A stretch of 64,000 nt of DNA from Treponema sp. (GTDB lineage: Bacteria > Spirochaetota > Spirochaetia > Treponematales > Treponemataceae), in assembly GCA_022510865.1 (NCBI GenBank), contig JAFLSQ010000006.1:28965-92964 (forward strand), written 5' to 3'. This document shows, piece by piece, positions 54,306 to 62,284 of the stretch. How positions within the stretch are numbered: position 1 is the stretch's first letter; each line of letters begins with the position of its first letter. The translations under genes were made by a program, and so were the position numbers. The notes under the pieces are model-generated. The model had not been told where the DNA came from. It saw only the letters and a program-made list of their open reading frames with translations, and ran no database searches.

Positions 54306-55397
54306 ATGGTAAAGACCTCGTCCTTGGTTCAGGCCGCCCTGATTATAAGCGCGAGTTTCTCGCTTGTTATTCCGTTCAGAATAATCCAGTTCATAGGCTG
54401 GTGCGTATTCTTCATCATCTGCCTGATGTTCGTGTACGCCAGAATCCTTGCCAGAAGCATAAAAGCCGACCGCCCGCTCGCCCAGATGCATCTTGCCAGC
54501 AAGGAGCGCGCGGAAATCCGCCTTGCAATCAAAAATCATTCGGTGCTGCCCGCGTTCATCTGCTATTATTCGGATGACGCGCCGTATCTCTATGTTTTCG
54601 GCAACAAGAATTCGGGGATTATCTTTCTGCGCCCCAGGGAAATAAGGCAGGTAACCTACAGGATTGCCGCGCAGGACCGCGGGCTTTATGCGGCGGGGCC
54701 GCTCAGAATCAGGACATCGGACCCGCTCGGGCTTTTTGACGTGGACATTGAGATTGCCTGCAAGCTGGCCATAACGGTGCGCCCCGCAAGAATCAGGCTG
54801 GACACGCGCACTTTCCCGGGCTTTCCGCAGGGAACGCTCCGCACAGACAATCCGGTCTATGAGGACATAACGCTTAGGAGGTCAGTCCGCGAGTACATCA
54901 GCGGGGATGAGCAGAAGCGGATTAACTGGCGGCTGTCCGCAAAATTCGGGATGCTCCTGACGAACCAGTATGAGAAATCCTATGACGCGCCTTTTTTCGT
55001 GTTCCTGAACCTTGCCGAGGACGATTACGCGCTCAGGACGCGGAGCTATCACTGCGAGAGGGCGGTTGAGATTGCGGCGGCGATTGTGGAGGCATCAAGG
55101 CAAAAAAAGCAGCGCTGCGGATTCGCGGCCTACGGCTCGGGCTTCCCGTACATCAGGCCAAAGGCGAACCAGGCGGACTTAATCCTCGATATTCTCTCGG
55201 TCATTAAGACTGAGAGCGGAAGCCTGCCGTACAATCCGGAGGCAAAGTTCCGCCATCAGCTTCCTGCCGGGACGATGATTTTTACGGTCGGCCCGCGCGA
55301 GGTTGAGAACTACTTTGCAAGGGCAGATTCCGCCAGAGACGAGCTTAACACGGACCGCCTTGGCATAGCGAAGAGGGCCTGCAATGGATTACGGTAA
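54306..55397 (+). CDS. DUF58-domain membrane protein
   Basis: A 363-residue protein: two N-terminal membrane helices (about 6-45), a linker, and the DUF58 motif YEDITLRRSVREYISGDEQKRINWRLSAKFG (about 186-216), where RxYxxGDxxRxIxW is typical. The DUF58-MoxR pair is widespread. Its end overlaps the next gene by 14 bases. Confidence 0.88.
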   Translation: MVKTSSLVQAALIISASFSLVIPFRIIQFIGWCVFFIICLMFVYARILARSIKADRPLAQMHLASKERAEIRLAIKNHSVLPAFICYYSDDAPYLYVFGNKNSGIIFLRPREIRQVTYRIAAQDRGLYAAGPLRIRTSDPLGLFDVDIEIACKLAITVRPARIRLDTRTFPGFPQGTLRTDNPVYEDITLRRSVREYISGDEQKRINWRLSAKFGMLLTNQYEKSYDAPFFVFLNLAEDDYALRTRSYHCERAVEIAAAIVEASRQKKQRCGFAAYGSGFPYIRPKANQADLILDILSVIKTESGSLPYNPEAKFRHQLPAGTMIFTVGPREVENYFARADSARDELNTDRLGIAKRACNGLR

Positions 55398-56886
55398 AAC
55401 AAGGCTGATTGAGCGGACAGTTCTGACCGCAGTGCCGGCCCTGTTCTCAATCATAATTCTTCATATAATAAGCGGTCTGGCAATCGCAAGCGGGATTCTG
55501 GACTTTCACCTTGGAACATCATTCACCTATGCCGCGCTCGCGCTCAGCGCGGTGATTTTCTGCGCGGCCCAGGATTTTTTCATCACGCCGAAAACAAGGC
55601 TCGCGCCCCACATCGCAATTCTGCTGTCGTGCACGGCGCTGATGCTAGTTCTGTGCGCGGCATTCGGTCAGATGGACGCGCCCTACGCGCTCATTCCCGG
55701 AATGGCGGCTCTTTACGTTCTCTGCGCCCGGATGACCTCCCTGCTCCGTCCAAAAGAGCGTTTCCTTGACTGCATAGACGGAATGGACGGCGAGGCTCTG
55801 CGGGTCTGCCTTCTTCACAACAGCCTTGTGGCATCGGATTTCTCGCGATGCCTCAGAAAATTGCAGGCGACGCTCTTCGCGCTTGGCTTTGTGATGTTCA
55901 CGGCGATTCTTGGCGCAAGGCTCGCGGGAATCAGGCTCATGCCGCAGATTATCATCCTCATCCTTGTATTTTACGCGGGGATATTCGTCTGCGGCATCAT
56001 GCTGGGGCTTTACAACCGCAGGATTTTCTACGCCTGCCTCGGGTTCGCCGCGCTTCCTCCAAAAAAAGACGGTCTGGCAAGATTCTCGGCGGCAATCCTC
56101 CTTGGCTGCGCGCTTCTCGCGCTGGCGGCATCATCGGACAGCGCGCTCATAAAAATCAGGCGGCTGGAGGAAAAACAGCGGGAAATCATCAGCACAGAAA
56201 AACCCGCCGCAACCGAGAGCGCGGCCGAATATCAGCCTCAGGATTTTGGCAGGCGGATTTCTGAGACCGGGCGTAAAAATCCCGCGAATCCGAGCGTTCT
56301 GTGGCGCATAATCGACACTGCGGCAAAGGCGGTGATTCTGGCGGCGGCCGCCCTGCTCGCCGCATACGGAATTCACAGGATGATTTCCAGCCGCCCGGTG
56401 CGGGAGTTTTTCCGCAGCAGGATGCTCGCGAAATTCATCGCAAAACTTCTGTCTGACATAAAAGACTTCCTCCGGATTCTGCTTCATCATACGCGGCACG
56501 GCGGGAAAGAGGTTTATGCGACGGTGCAGGCAAAAAATCCCAAGGGCGCGGGGCGCGGCATAATCAAGAAAGGGCGGAAAAATCAGCGGAGAAAAAGCGG
56601 GGTTGACCGCCTGACAAGGCAGTTCATGACGCTGGTTGACTGGGGAAGCCGCCGGAAAATTGAGTACAAGGCGAGCATGGCTCCCGGCGAGTACACGCAG
56701 AGAATCAAGGAGTATCTTGACGCGAACGACAGGAAAAGCCGCTCGCATTTTGCGGTGACGGCGGGAAATCTTTTTGAGAAAGCCCTTTACGGCAAGGACT
56801 CGCTCTCTGCCGCAGAGGAAAGCGATTTTCTGAGCGCGGTCAGGAGCATCACAAGTTTCACAATCCAGCAGGCGGACGATTTATGA
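55384..56886 (+). CDS. Polytopic membrane protein with DUF4129-like tail
   Basis: A 500-residue protein. About seven or eight membrane helices occur in residues 10-245, and one more at about 310-330. A basic region (about 380-400, KGAGRGIIKKGRKNQRRKSG) leads to a C-terminal domain (about 400-495; LTRQFMTLVDWGSRRKIEYKASMAPGEYTQRIKEYL) like the DUF4129 end of transglutaminase-like proteins in MoxR operons. The transglutaminase core is not present. It overlaps the next gene by 4 bases. Confidence 0.75.
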   Translation: MDYGKTRLIERTVLTAVPALFSIIILHIISGLAIASGILDFHLGTSFTYAALALSAVIFCAAQDFFITPKTRLAPHIAILLSCTALMLVLCAAFGQMDAPYALIPGMAALYVLCARMTSLLRPKERFLDCIDGMDGEALRVCLLHNSLVASDFSRCLRKLQATLFALGFVMFTAILGARLAGIRLMPQIIILILVFYAGIFVCGIMLGLYNRRIFYACLGFAALPPKKDGLARFSAAILLGCALLALAASSDSALIKIRRLEEKQREIISTEKPAATESAAEYQPQDFGRRISETGRKNPANPSVLWRIIDTAAKAVILAAAALLAAYGIHRMISSRPVREFFRSRMLAKFIAKLLSDIKDFLRILLHHTRHGGKEVYATVQAKNPKGAGRGIIKKGRKNQRRKSGVDRLTRQFMTLVDWGSRRKIEYKASMAPGEYTQRIKEYLDANDRKSRSHFAVTAGNLFEKALYGKDSLSAAEESDFLSAVRSITSFTIQQADDL

Positions 56887-58184
56887 GGACGGTTTTCTAC
56901 AGCACAAGCACGAACATTTTCAGAGACGGTGATGTGACGCTCACAAACATGATGTCACACGCACAGCAGTTCCGCAATTTCACGCAGAGCCATCCGGATG
57001 ACGATTTTTTTGCCGTGACCCAGCAGCCGGGAATGTTCATGCCGGAAAAAGAACTCTCCGGTGATGACCCGCGCATAATTTACGCGCGGCAGGATGACAG
57101 CACGGACGAGATTGCACAAATCATCGCGGGGCTCAGGCCGGACATCGCAATCGCAATGACGTTCTGGGTCGCGCCGTTCGACTGGCTTGCTGTGAGCGAC
57201 GCGCTTGTGGCAGAGAGACTGCGCGGCATGGGAATCAGCGTGATTTGCAACAGCGTCGAGACCGCTCTCATTTGCTTTGACAAGAACAGGACGCGCGAGT
57301 TTTTTGAGCGCAACGGAATCCCAAGCCCCCGCACGATTTTCGTTGACCACGACCTTTTTTTCTGCGCGGCGAGCGGCAAGGAAGTCCTGCACAACGCGTA
57401 CCGCAACAGCGTCCTAGCGCAGGTGCGCACAATGCGCCTTCCGCTTGTGATAAAGGACACCACGGGCCTGAGCGCGTACTCGCTGGGGGTTGCGGGAACT
57501 TACGGCGAGGCCGAGGCATACCTCACATCAAAAAGAAACAGCTCAAACAGGATTGTCCAGGAATACGCGCACGGACTGCATCTTGGCGTGGAGGTCTACG
57601 GAGCCGCCGGCCGCTACACCGTGCTCCCGCCGTTCGTGTTCAGCCTCAGCAAGTACGGAATCACGAGCGCGAGGCACAGCGTGAAATTCTGCGCGGGCGG
57701 AAAAATCAGCGGGACTGACTTCCCTGATTTGGAGGATCTGGTTCTTGGGATTGCGCGGAAACTGGACTTGCAGGGCGCGGCCCAGATTGACCTTGTACTT
57801 GAGCGGGACAAATGGACTGTCATCGAGATAAACCCCAGGCTCAGCGGGATGAGCCTCGCTTACGCGGCCGGAGCCCGGACGAGCGTCTTTGAGATGATTT
57901 TCAGCGCATCACGCGCAATGCGGGAATACGCGCCGGAAAATCCCCCGCTGACAATGCGCCCCACTTTGAGCATAAAGCTTCCGCCGCAGAGCAAGGACAG
58001 TCTTGCAGGAATCATGCGGACTGTCTCCAGTGACGGGCAAGACCTCGCGTGCCAAATCAGCCAGATTCATGACAGCGCGGCACGGCAGGAGCGGGAGCGA
58101 GGCTACTGCGAGATAATCCTAAGCGGGGATGAGGACGGCATCGCGGAGGCTGTCAGCAAGGTGATTGCGGCCGGAAAATCCTGA
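56883..58184 (+). CDS. ATP-grasp ligase of unknown substrate
   Basis: A 433-residue ATP-grasp enzyme (carbamoyl-phosphate synthetase-like). An N-terminal Rossmann-type domain (about 1-125) is followed by CFDKNRTREFFERNGIPSPRTIFVD (about 130-154), PLVIKDTTGLSAYSLG, IVQEYAHGLHLGVEVYG (about 224-240), and the metal-binding VIEINPRLSGMS (about 312-323). Such enzymes join an acid to an amine or amino acid through an acyl phosphate. Placement after moxR/DUF58 and opposite a FemX-like gene hints at cell-wall or peptide chemistry, but this is speculation. Confidence 0.82.
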   Translation: MRTVFYSTSTNIFRDGDVTLTNMMSHAQQFRNFTQSHPDDDFFAVTQQPGMFMPEKELSGDDPRIIYARQDDSTDEIAQIIAGLRPDIAIAMTFWVAPFDWLAVSDALVAERLRGMGISVICNSVETALICFDKNRTREFFERNGIPSPRTIFVDHDLFFCAASGKEVLHNAYRNSVLAQVRTMRLPLVIKDTTGLSAYSLGVAGTYGEAEAYLTSKRNSSNRIVQEYAHGLHLGVEVYGAAGRYTVLPPFVFSLSKYGITSARHSVKFCAGGKISGTDFPDLEDLVLGIARKLDLQGAAQIDLVLERDKWTVIEINPRLSGMSLAYAAGARTSVFEMIFSASRAMREYAPENPPLTMRPTLSIKLPPQSKDSLAGIMRTVSSDGQDLACQISQIHDSAARQERERGYCEIILSGDEDGIAEAVSKVIAAGKS

Positions 58185-58187
58185 CAA

Positions 58188-59345
58188 TCACCTGCCTTTG
58201 AGCTTTTTTATCAGTTTTTTGTGCCAGAAAGCGCGGAATCTCTCTGCCATGATATAGAGCCTGTAAATCATGCGCAAAGGAACGTCCCAGCTTCCGGTGC
58301 GGTGGATGATTTTTCCGCCGAAATTCGCCTTGAACATATAAAGGCCGTGCATTGGGTGGCTCTCGTCCTTGCCTTCCGGCGGCATTCCATACAAATCATA
58401 ATACCTGCTTCCGTAAGCCTTGGCGTCGCGCATTGCAGTCCATTGCAGAAGATGGTTGGGCATGAGATTCCGCTTGATGTTTCCGCTCGCGCCGTAAAGA
58501 TAAACCGCCTCGTCACGGCTGAAAAGCGTCATAATGGACGCAATCCCGTCGCCCTCATGCTCGGCGACATAAAGGCTCACAACAGGAGCGTCCGCGCCGC
58601 CGGCACGCTCGGATGCGGACGAGGCAATCAAATCCTGATAATATGACCTGGCGTGGCTGGAATTCCCGTCCCGGGCGTTCGTCTCCTTTGTAAGCTTATA
58701 GAATATGTCGATTTTTTCAGACAGATTCTTGTCATCGCCCTCGTATTTTTTGATTGTCACGCCCTTTCTCTCGCTCAGGCGGATGTTGTACCGCCACTTC
58801 TGGTGCATCCGTGCAAGAATCTCATCCTCGCTCGCGGTCAAATCAACAAGGCTCGTGTCCGGCGGCTGGATGTCAACGCCGCTCTTCCGGATTCTTAGCC
58901 TGCCCGCCCTTGCGGCCGCGCTCACGCCGCGGTTGAACGAGTCGCGCTCCTCCGGCGAGGAGAAAGCCGCGTCCGGGTCAAAGCGCACCGCAATCGTGTT
59001 CCGGGGAAGATGGCCTCGGAGCGCAAGGGCAAGCTCCTCAATCAGGCTGGCGAAGATTTCCGCGCGGGAATCGGCAGGAAAATCCGCAGGATTATCATAC
59101 TGGAAGCGGGGCATTAGCGGGACATAGGCGATGCTGAAAAATCCCCCTGCAAAACTGCGGCTGAGCACGGCAAGCTCAAACGACTGGTCCGGCACAGTGC
59201 CCTGCCCGCTCCGGACGCTCACGCCAAGCCGTCTGTATTCCCATCCGTGGCGGGCCTTGAAGCCGCACCAGAACGGCGTCTGCAAGAAAGAGCCGCTGTT
59301 CAAAGAGGACGGTGCGGTGATTGTGGAGATTTCTATGCTGAACAT
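58188..59345 (-). CDS. FemX/FemAB-type peptidyltransferase
   Basis: A 385-residue GNAT-fold enzyme that adds an amino acid from aminoacyl-tRNA to the peptidoglycan stem. RTSLVDLTASEDEILARMHQKWRYNIRLSERKGV-like sequence (about 165-195) is the family core; further FYKLTKETNARDGNSSHARSYYQ (about 215-237), VYLYGASGNIKRNLMPNHLLQWTAMRDAKAYGSRYYDLYG (about 286-325). Treponemal peptidoglycan contains ornithine and glycine, so a glycyl transfer is plausible. Its ATG lies six bases after a TATAAT box. Convergent with the ATP-grasp gene, 3 bases apart. Confidence 0.87.
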   Translation of the reverse strand: MFSIEISTITAPSSLNSGSFLQTPFWCGFKARHGWEYRRLGVSVRSGQGTVPDQSFELAVLSRSFAGGFFSIAYVPLMPRFQYDNPADFPADSRAEIFASLIEELALALRGHLPRNTIAVRFDPDAAFSSPEERDSFNRGVSAAARAGRLRIRKSGVDIQPPDTSLVDLTASEDEILARMHQKWRYNIRLSERKGVTIKKYEGDDKNLSEKIDIFYKLTKETNARDGNSSHARSYYQDLIASSASERAGGADAPVVSLYVAEHEGDGIASIMTLFSRDEAVYLYGASGNIKRNLMPNHLLQWTAMRDAKAYGSRYYDLYGMPPEGKDESHPMHGLYMFKANFGGKIIHRTGSWDVPLRMIYRLYIMAERFRAFWHKKLIKKLKGR

Positions 59346-59351
59346 AAGCGG

Positions 59352-59380
59352 ATTATATCACTTTTTGCCGGAAGTTACAA
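59352..59380 (-). promoter_or_regulatory. Promoter placing the FemX-like gene on a leaderless mRNA
   Basis: Minus strand TTGTAA (59380-59375), 17 bases, TATAAT (59357-59352), then six bases to ATG 59345. No Shine-Dalgarno sequence lies upstream of the ATG. Confidence 0.7.
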
Positions 59381-59418
59381 ACTGTCCGCGCAGGTGCAGG
59401 CGCGGACAAATTCCGCTC

Positions 59419-59790
59419 TCAGTTAATGTTCGCGGCAAGTTTCTTTATCATCTGGACTATCGGCTCTTTCACAGAAAGCGGCAGTTTCTCTAGGCTCTCT
59501 ATGATTATCTGGTTCTTCTTGTAAAGCTCTATGTCGCGCATTTTAAGAGCCTCGTTCTGGAGCCTGTCCTTGCCATCCGACTGTATGGCAAGCTGCTCAG
59601 AGTCAAGCAGGTACTCAATGGGCACATCAAGAACTTTCGCAATTTTCAGAGCAGTATCCGCTCCAGGCATACTGTTGCGCTCAAGCCCCAGTCCTATGCC
59701 CTGATAAGCGATGTTCGCCCTGAATGCCAGTTCTTTCCTGGATAATCCTTGATATTCCCTTTCCTGTTCAACCTTCGCCCAAAAACCCAT
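59419..59790 (-). CDS. XRE-family transcriptional regulator
   Basis: A 123-residue regulator. Helix-turn-helix about 6-62 (EREYQGLSRKELAFRANIAYQGIGLGLERNSMPG then DTALKIAKVLDVPIEYLLD), then a helical C-terminal part (about 75-123; KKNQIIIESLEKLPLSVKEPIVQMIKKLA) likely for dimerisation. It resembles CI-like or SinR-like repressors. It is divergent from the SLBB gene, and palindromes in the shared gap may be its operators. No clear Shine-Dalgarno sequence; TATAAA lies 8 bases before the ATG. Confidence 0.85.
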   Translation of the reverse strand: MGFWAKVEQEREYQGLSRKELAFRANIAYQGIGLGLERNSMPGADTALKIAKVLDVPIEYLLDSEQLAIQSDGKDRLQNEALKMRDIELYKKNQIIIESLEKLPLSVKEPIVQMIKKLAANIN

Positions 59791-59825
59791 AAGCCAATTT
59801 TATATTATTTAGTTGTTTTTCGATG

Positions 59826-59860
59826 TTGATTTTCTACTACAGTAGTGGTAAACTACAGTT
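59826..59860 (+). promoter_or_regulatory. Promoter with operator-like palindromes, XRE/SLBB gap
   Basis: TTGATT (59826-59831), 17 bases, TAAACT (59849-59854) form a plus-strand promoter for the SLBB gene. The 11-base palindrome ACTACAGTAGT (59836-59846) fills the spacer, and AACTACAGTT (59851-59860) overlaps the -10. Both share the core ACTACAGT, 16 bases apart, consistent with two dimers of the adjacent XRE protein repressing the export gene. Confidence 0.55.
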
Positions 59861-59894
59861 GATTGTATCATCCATAAAGATAGGAAGAACTAGA

Positions 59895-61103
59895 TTGCCG
59901 ACAGCCGCTAAAAGAAATACCGCAATACTCTTGATTTTATGCGCTTTCCATGTTTTTGCGCAGACACAAGCACCTGATGACCAAGAGAAAGAGAGCGAAT
60001 CCGCGCAGCTGATTGCCGTAATTGCCGACCCACAGCTCGCAATGTCCGTGCCTGATTATCCTGTAACCGCCGGCGATGTGTACGATCTCACCTTTGCCGC
60101 GGGGCAGAATTCCGTCCACGTAACGCTTCCCGTAGACACAAGCTACAGAATCAGGGTGGCAAACCTTGGAATCATCAGATGCGAGGGTCTCACATACAAC
60201 CAGCTGAAATCGCGGGTTGAGAGCCTCATAAGTCAGAATTACCCGATGGGCGGACCGCAGTTCATGCTGTCAAAGCCGGCGGTATTCCTTGTCAGCATAA
60301 CCGGGGAAGTGGTTCAGTCCACAGAGGAAAAAGCATGGGCACTCACGCGGCTGTCATCGTTCATAGCGCCCAATGTGACGAAATACTCATCGGAGCGCAA
60401 CATAACGATTGTCCACGCGGACGGCAAGAAGAATGTCTATGACTTATACAAGGCGCGGCGTGACGGAGACTTCAGCCAGAATCCATATTTGCGCCCGGGA
60501 GACAAAATAATCATAGGACGGCAGGATCGCATAGTCTCCATCCAAGGCTCAGTTGAGCGACCGGGAACATACGAGCTTCTTGCCAATGAAAACCTACAGG
60601 AGCTGATTTACGGCTACGCCTCTGGCATCACAAAAACCGCAGACTTGTCAAGAATCCGCCTCATAAGGATTGACGACGGCAAGGAGCGGCTCCAGAAAGT
60701 CCATTACCTTTCTGAGGATGACGTTAGCGCGAACATCCCCCTTGTAGACAAGGACAGCATTTTTATCCCAGACTGGAGCGACCTACAGCCTTTTGTGGAA
60801 CTTAAAGGCGTGATAAAAAATCCTGTCACTTTTGAGTCGGAGCTTAACATGAATCAGGACGCCAACAGCGCGATGTACAGGACAAAAATCAACTTCTATG
60901 TCTCGGAAAATTATGCCTCGCTCATCAGGCGGATTGAGAACTATTTCACAGTGTTCAGCGATTTGAAGGCGATTTTTGTGGAGAGGAACAACGAGGAAAT
61001 CTTGCTTGACGCGGAGAGGATTCTGCTTGACATGGATTTTGAGAGCCCGTACCAGGTTGAGCGCAACGACGTGATTGTAGTCCCTTACCGCCCTTTCTCA
61101 TAA
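59895..61103 (+). CDS. SLBB-domain polysaccharide export-like protein
   Basis: A 402-residue exported protein. A TTG start is used, because AGGAAG lies 7 bases upstream and the frame then begins with a signal peptide (about 1-23, ending HVFA). A Poly_export domain (about 55-155; VTAGDVYDLTFAAG, YRIRVANLGIIRCEGLTYNQLKSRVESLI) and SLBB domains (about 205-260 VSIQGSVERPGTYELLANENLQELI; and about 295-330) follow. Wza-type homologues form outer-membrane capsule channels, but here no glycosyltransferase, Wzc kinase or flippase is adjacent, so the partner is unknown. Confidence 0.82.
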   Translation: MPTAAKRNTAILLILCAFHVFAQTQAPDDQEKESESAQLIAVIADPQLAMSVPDYPVTAGDVYDLTFAAGQNSVHVTLPVDTSYRIRVANLGIIRCEGLTYNQLKSRVESLISQNYPMGGPQFMLSKPAVFLVSITGEVVQSTEEKAWALTRLSSFIAPNVTKYSSERNITIVHADGKKNVYDLYKARRDGDFSQNPYLRPGDKIIIGRQDRIVSIQGSVERPGTYELLANENLQELIYGYASGITKTADLSRIRLIRIDDGKERLQKVHYLSEDDVSANIPLVDKDSIFIPDWSDLQPFVELKGVIKNPVTFESELNMNQDANSAMYRTKINFYVSENYASLIRRIENYFTVFSDLKAIFVERNNEEILLDAERILLDMDFESPYQVERNDVIVVPYRPFS

Positions 61104-61120
61104 CAGCCCCAGTCAAAGAA

Positions 61121-61152
61121 CCGCCCCACACCGCAAAGGCGGCATGGGGCGG
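61121..61152. terminator. GC-rich nested hairpin between convergent genes
   Basis: CCGCCCCA (61121-61128) pairs with TGGGGCGG (61145-61152), enclosing CCGC/GCGG. No T run follows on either strand, so it may be a weak bidirectional terminator or an mRNA 3' end stabiliser. It is centred between the SLBB stop and the DUF4469 stop. Confidence 0.5.
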
Positions 61153-61174
61153 AAGTTCCTGCCGCTTTCACGGC

Positions 61175-61957
61175 CTACACCGCGGAACTCTCCGCAGTGA
61201 ACACATCACTCGTGCCGGTCAGTGCGGTCTTGCGCGCGCGGCTGCCGGAGATGTACGAGGATTTGACAAGCAGACGATACTTTGTTCCCGTAGTGAGCGT
61301 GCCGGGCACAAACAGGTTCAGCTCCGTGGGCTTGTTGCGGAAAATCTGGTCATTCTCAACCCTGATCCACCGCTCCTTGTCAGCCACAGGCTCGCCATCC
61401 TCTGTCTGCGGGACGAAGTACAGCTCGTCATCTTCCATATTGACTTTGAGGTTGCGGCCAAGCACCTGCATGGGCTGCCCGATGGTCACCGTGCCGTCGC
61501 TCTCCCTGCGGCTCAGGTCGGTCACGCTCTCCATGACAGGCGAGTTGTCCACCGTCAGCACGGCATCCACGCTCAGATTCTCCACTGCCTTCAGCACATC
61601 ATTACCCGGAATGAACTCAACCGTGAAGCCAGAGATGGACTCCGCCTCGTTCCTGTCCTTGACTCTTCCGCGACGCTTGATGACGAGCACGCCCAAGTCC
61701 AGCACCTTAACCGAGAACCCCTGCGACAGCAGACTGATAACCTGATTGTTGTACAGTTCCAAGCCGTGCTTTACGGAGGTGATGTCCACGCCCTTGTCCT
61801 CGTTCCTGATATTGCGGAGGGCGGACTTCACGCTTGCCACGCGGGAATTAACGCTGGCATAGTAGCTGCCCTCTTTGTCCAGTGTATTCACGCGCAGGGT
61901 AACGTTCAGTCCCTGCTCCATTGTCTCCTCAGAGACCAGTTCTTTCTCAATTTTCAT
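61175..61957 (-). CDS. DUF4469 protein with HU/IHF-like N-terminal domain
   Basis: A 260-residue protein. Residues about 15-130 resemble the HU-like DNA-binding fold seen in Bacteroidota and spirochaete DUF4469 proteins (RVNTLDKEGSYYASVNSRVASVKSALRNIRNE, VKHGLELYNNQVISLLSQGFSVKVLDLGVLVIKRRGRV). Residues about 140-255 form a DUF4469/Ig-like domain (PMQVLGRNLKV, NKPTELNLFVPGTLTTGTKYRLLVKSSYISGSR). The ATG overlaps the stop of the micro-ORF upstream. DNA binding is inferred, not shown. Often found near mobile or stress loci. Confidence 0.8.
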   Translation of the reverse strand: MKIEKELVSEETMEQGLNVTLRVNTLDKEGSYYASVNSRVASVKSALRNIRNEDKGVDITSVKHGLELYNNQVISLLSQGFSVKVLDLGVLVIKRRGRVKDRNEAESISGFTVEFIPGNDVLKAVENLSVDAVLTVDNSPVMESVTDLSRRESDGTVTIGQPMQVLGRNLKVNMEDDELYFVPQTEDGEPVADKERWIRVENDQIFRNKPTELNLFVPGTLTTGTKYRLLVKSSYISGSRARKTALTGTSDVFTAESSAV

Positions 61958-62103
61958 TTTATACCTCCATGTAGAAGTCCAATAAACGGCTCTTTCCCTA
62001 GAGCCACAATCACAACTATCATCTCTCTCCGAATCTCTCCGGACACATTTTTACATTGCGAAGCCGATGCCGCCCGAAGCGGCAGGAAAACAATCATAGG
62101 CAT
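61954..62103 (-). CDS. 49-residue micro-ORF coupled to the DUF4469 gene
   Basis: Starts MPMIVFLPLRAASASQ with GGGAGG 4-5 bases upstream and stops in an ATGA overlap with the DUF4469 start; its last codons encode the DUF4469 Shine-Dalgarno. These are the marks of a translated leader or a small protein that couples translation. It has a mild hydrophobic patch (EMIVVIVALG) but no clear membrane helix. Not recognised. Confidence 0.45.
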   Translation of the reverse strand: MPMIVFLPLRAASASQCKNVSGEIRREMIVVIVALGKEPFIGLLHGGIK

Positions 62104-62130
62104 AGCCCTCCCTTTCTCTAAAAGTATGTA

Positions 62131-62149
62131 GTTACTTACAACAAGCAAC
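62131..62149. repeat. Imperfect palindrome near the DUF4469 unit start
   Basis: GTTACTT (62131-62137) and AAGCAAC (62143-62149) form a 7-bp dyad with one mismatch in DNA (a G-U pair in RNA). It lies just downstream of the promoter at 62159-62187. It could be an operator for the divergent XRE gene or an RNA hairpin in the leader. Confidence 0.35.
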
Positions 62150-62158
62150 CTTACTATA

Positions 62159-62187
62159 AATATAAGTGACTTTGCAAATAAAATCAA
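62159..62187 (-). promoter_or_regulatory. Promoter for micro-ORF and DUF4469 gene
   Basis: Minus strand TTGATT (62187-62182), 17 bases, TATATT (62164-62159). Start near 62152 leaves a leader of about 48 bases before the micro-ORF ATG at 62103. Confidence 0.6.
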
Positions 62188-62249
62188 GCAAAATCTTTGA
62201 AAGAAGTAATGTCAGTAAAAATATACACAAAGTGGCAGACAGCCGCCAT

Positions 62250-62277
62250 TTGACTTTTCTTTACTTTCCTATATAAT
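62250..62277 (+). promoter_or_regulatory. Promoter of the xre / pseudo-ImmA pair
   Basis: TTGACT (62250-62255), 16 bases, TATAAT (62272-62277). The ATG at 62276 lies inside the -10, so it cannot be the start; the next in-frame ATG (62285) is seven bases after the -10, at or beside the transcription start. The message is therefore probably leaderless. Confidence 0.75.
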
Positions 62278-62284
62278 GGCAGAT

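Noticed and set aside
61954..62187. Full 77-codon version of the micro-ORF
   Set aside because: Its upstream start lies in the promoter region; the ATG at 62103 has the ribosome site.
62276..62278. ATG as the start of the xre gene
   Set aside because: It overlaps the last bases of a consensus TATAAT box that is 16 bases from TTGACT, so it would not be in the transcript; ATG 62285 is preferred.
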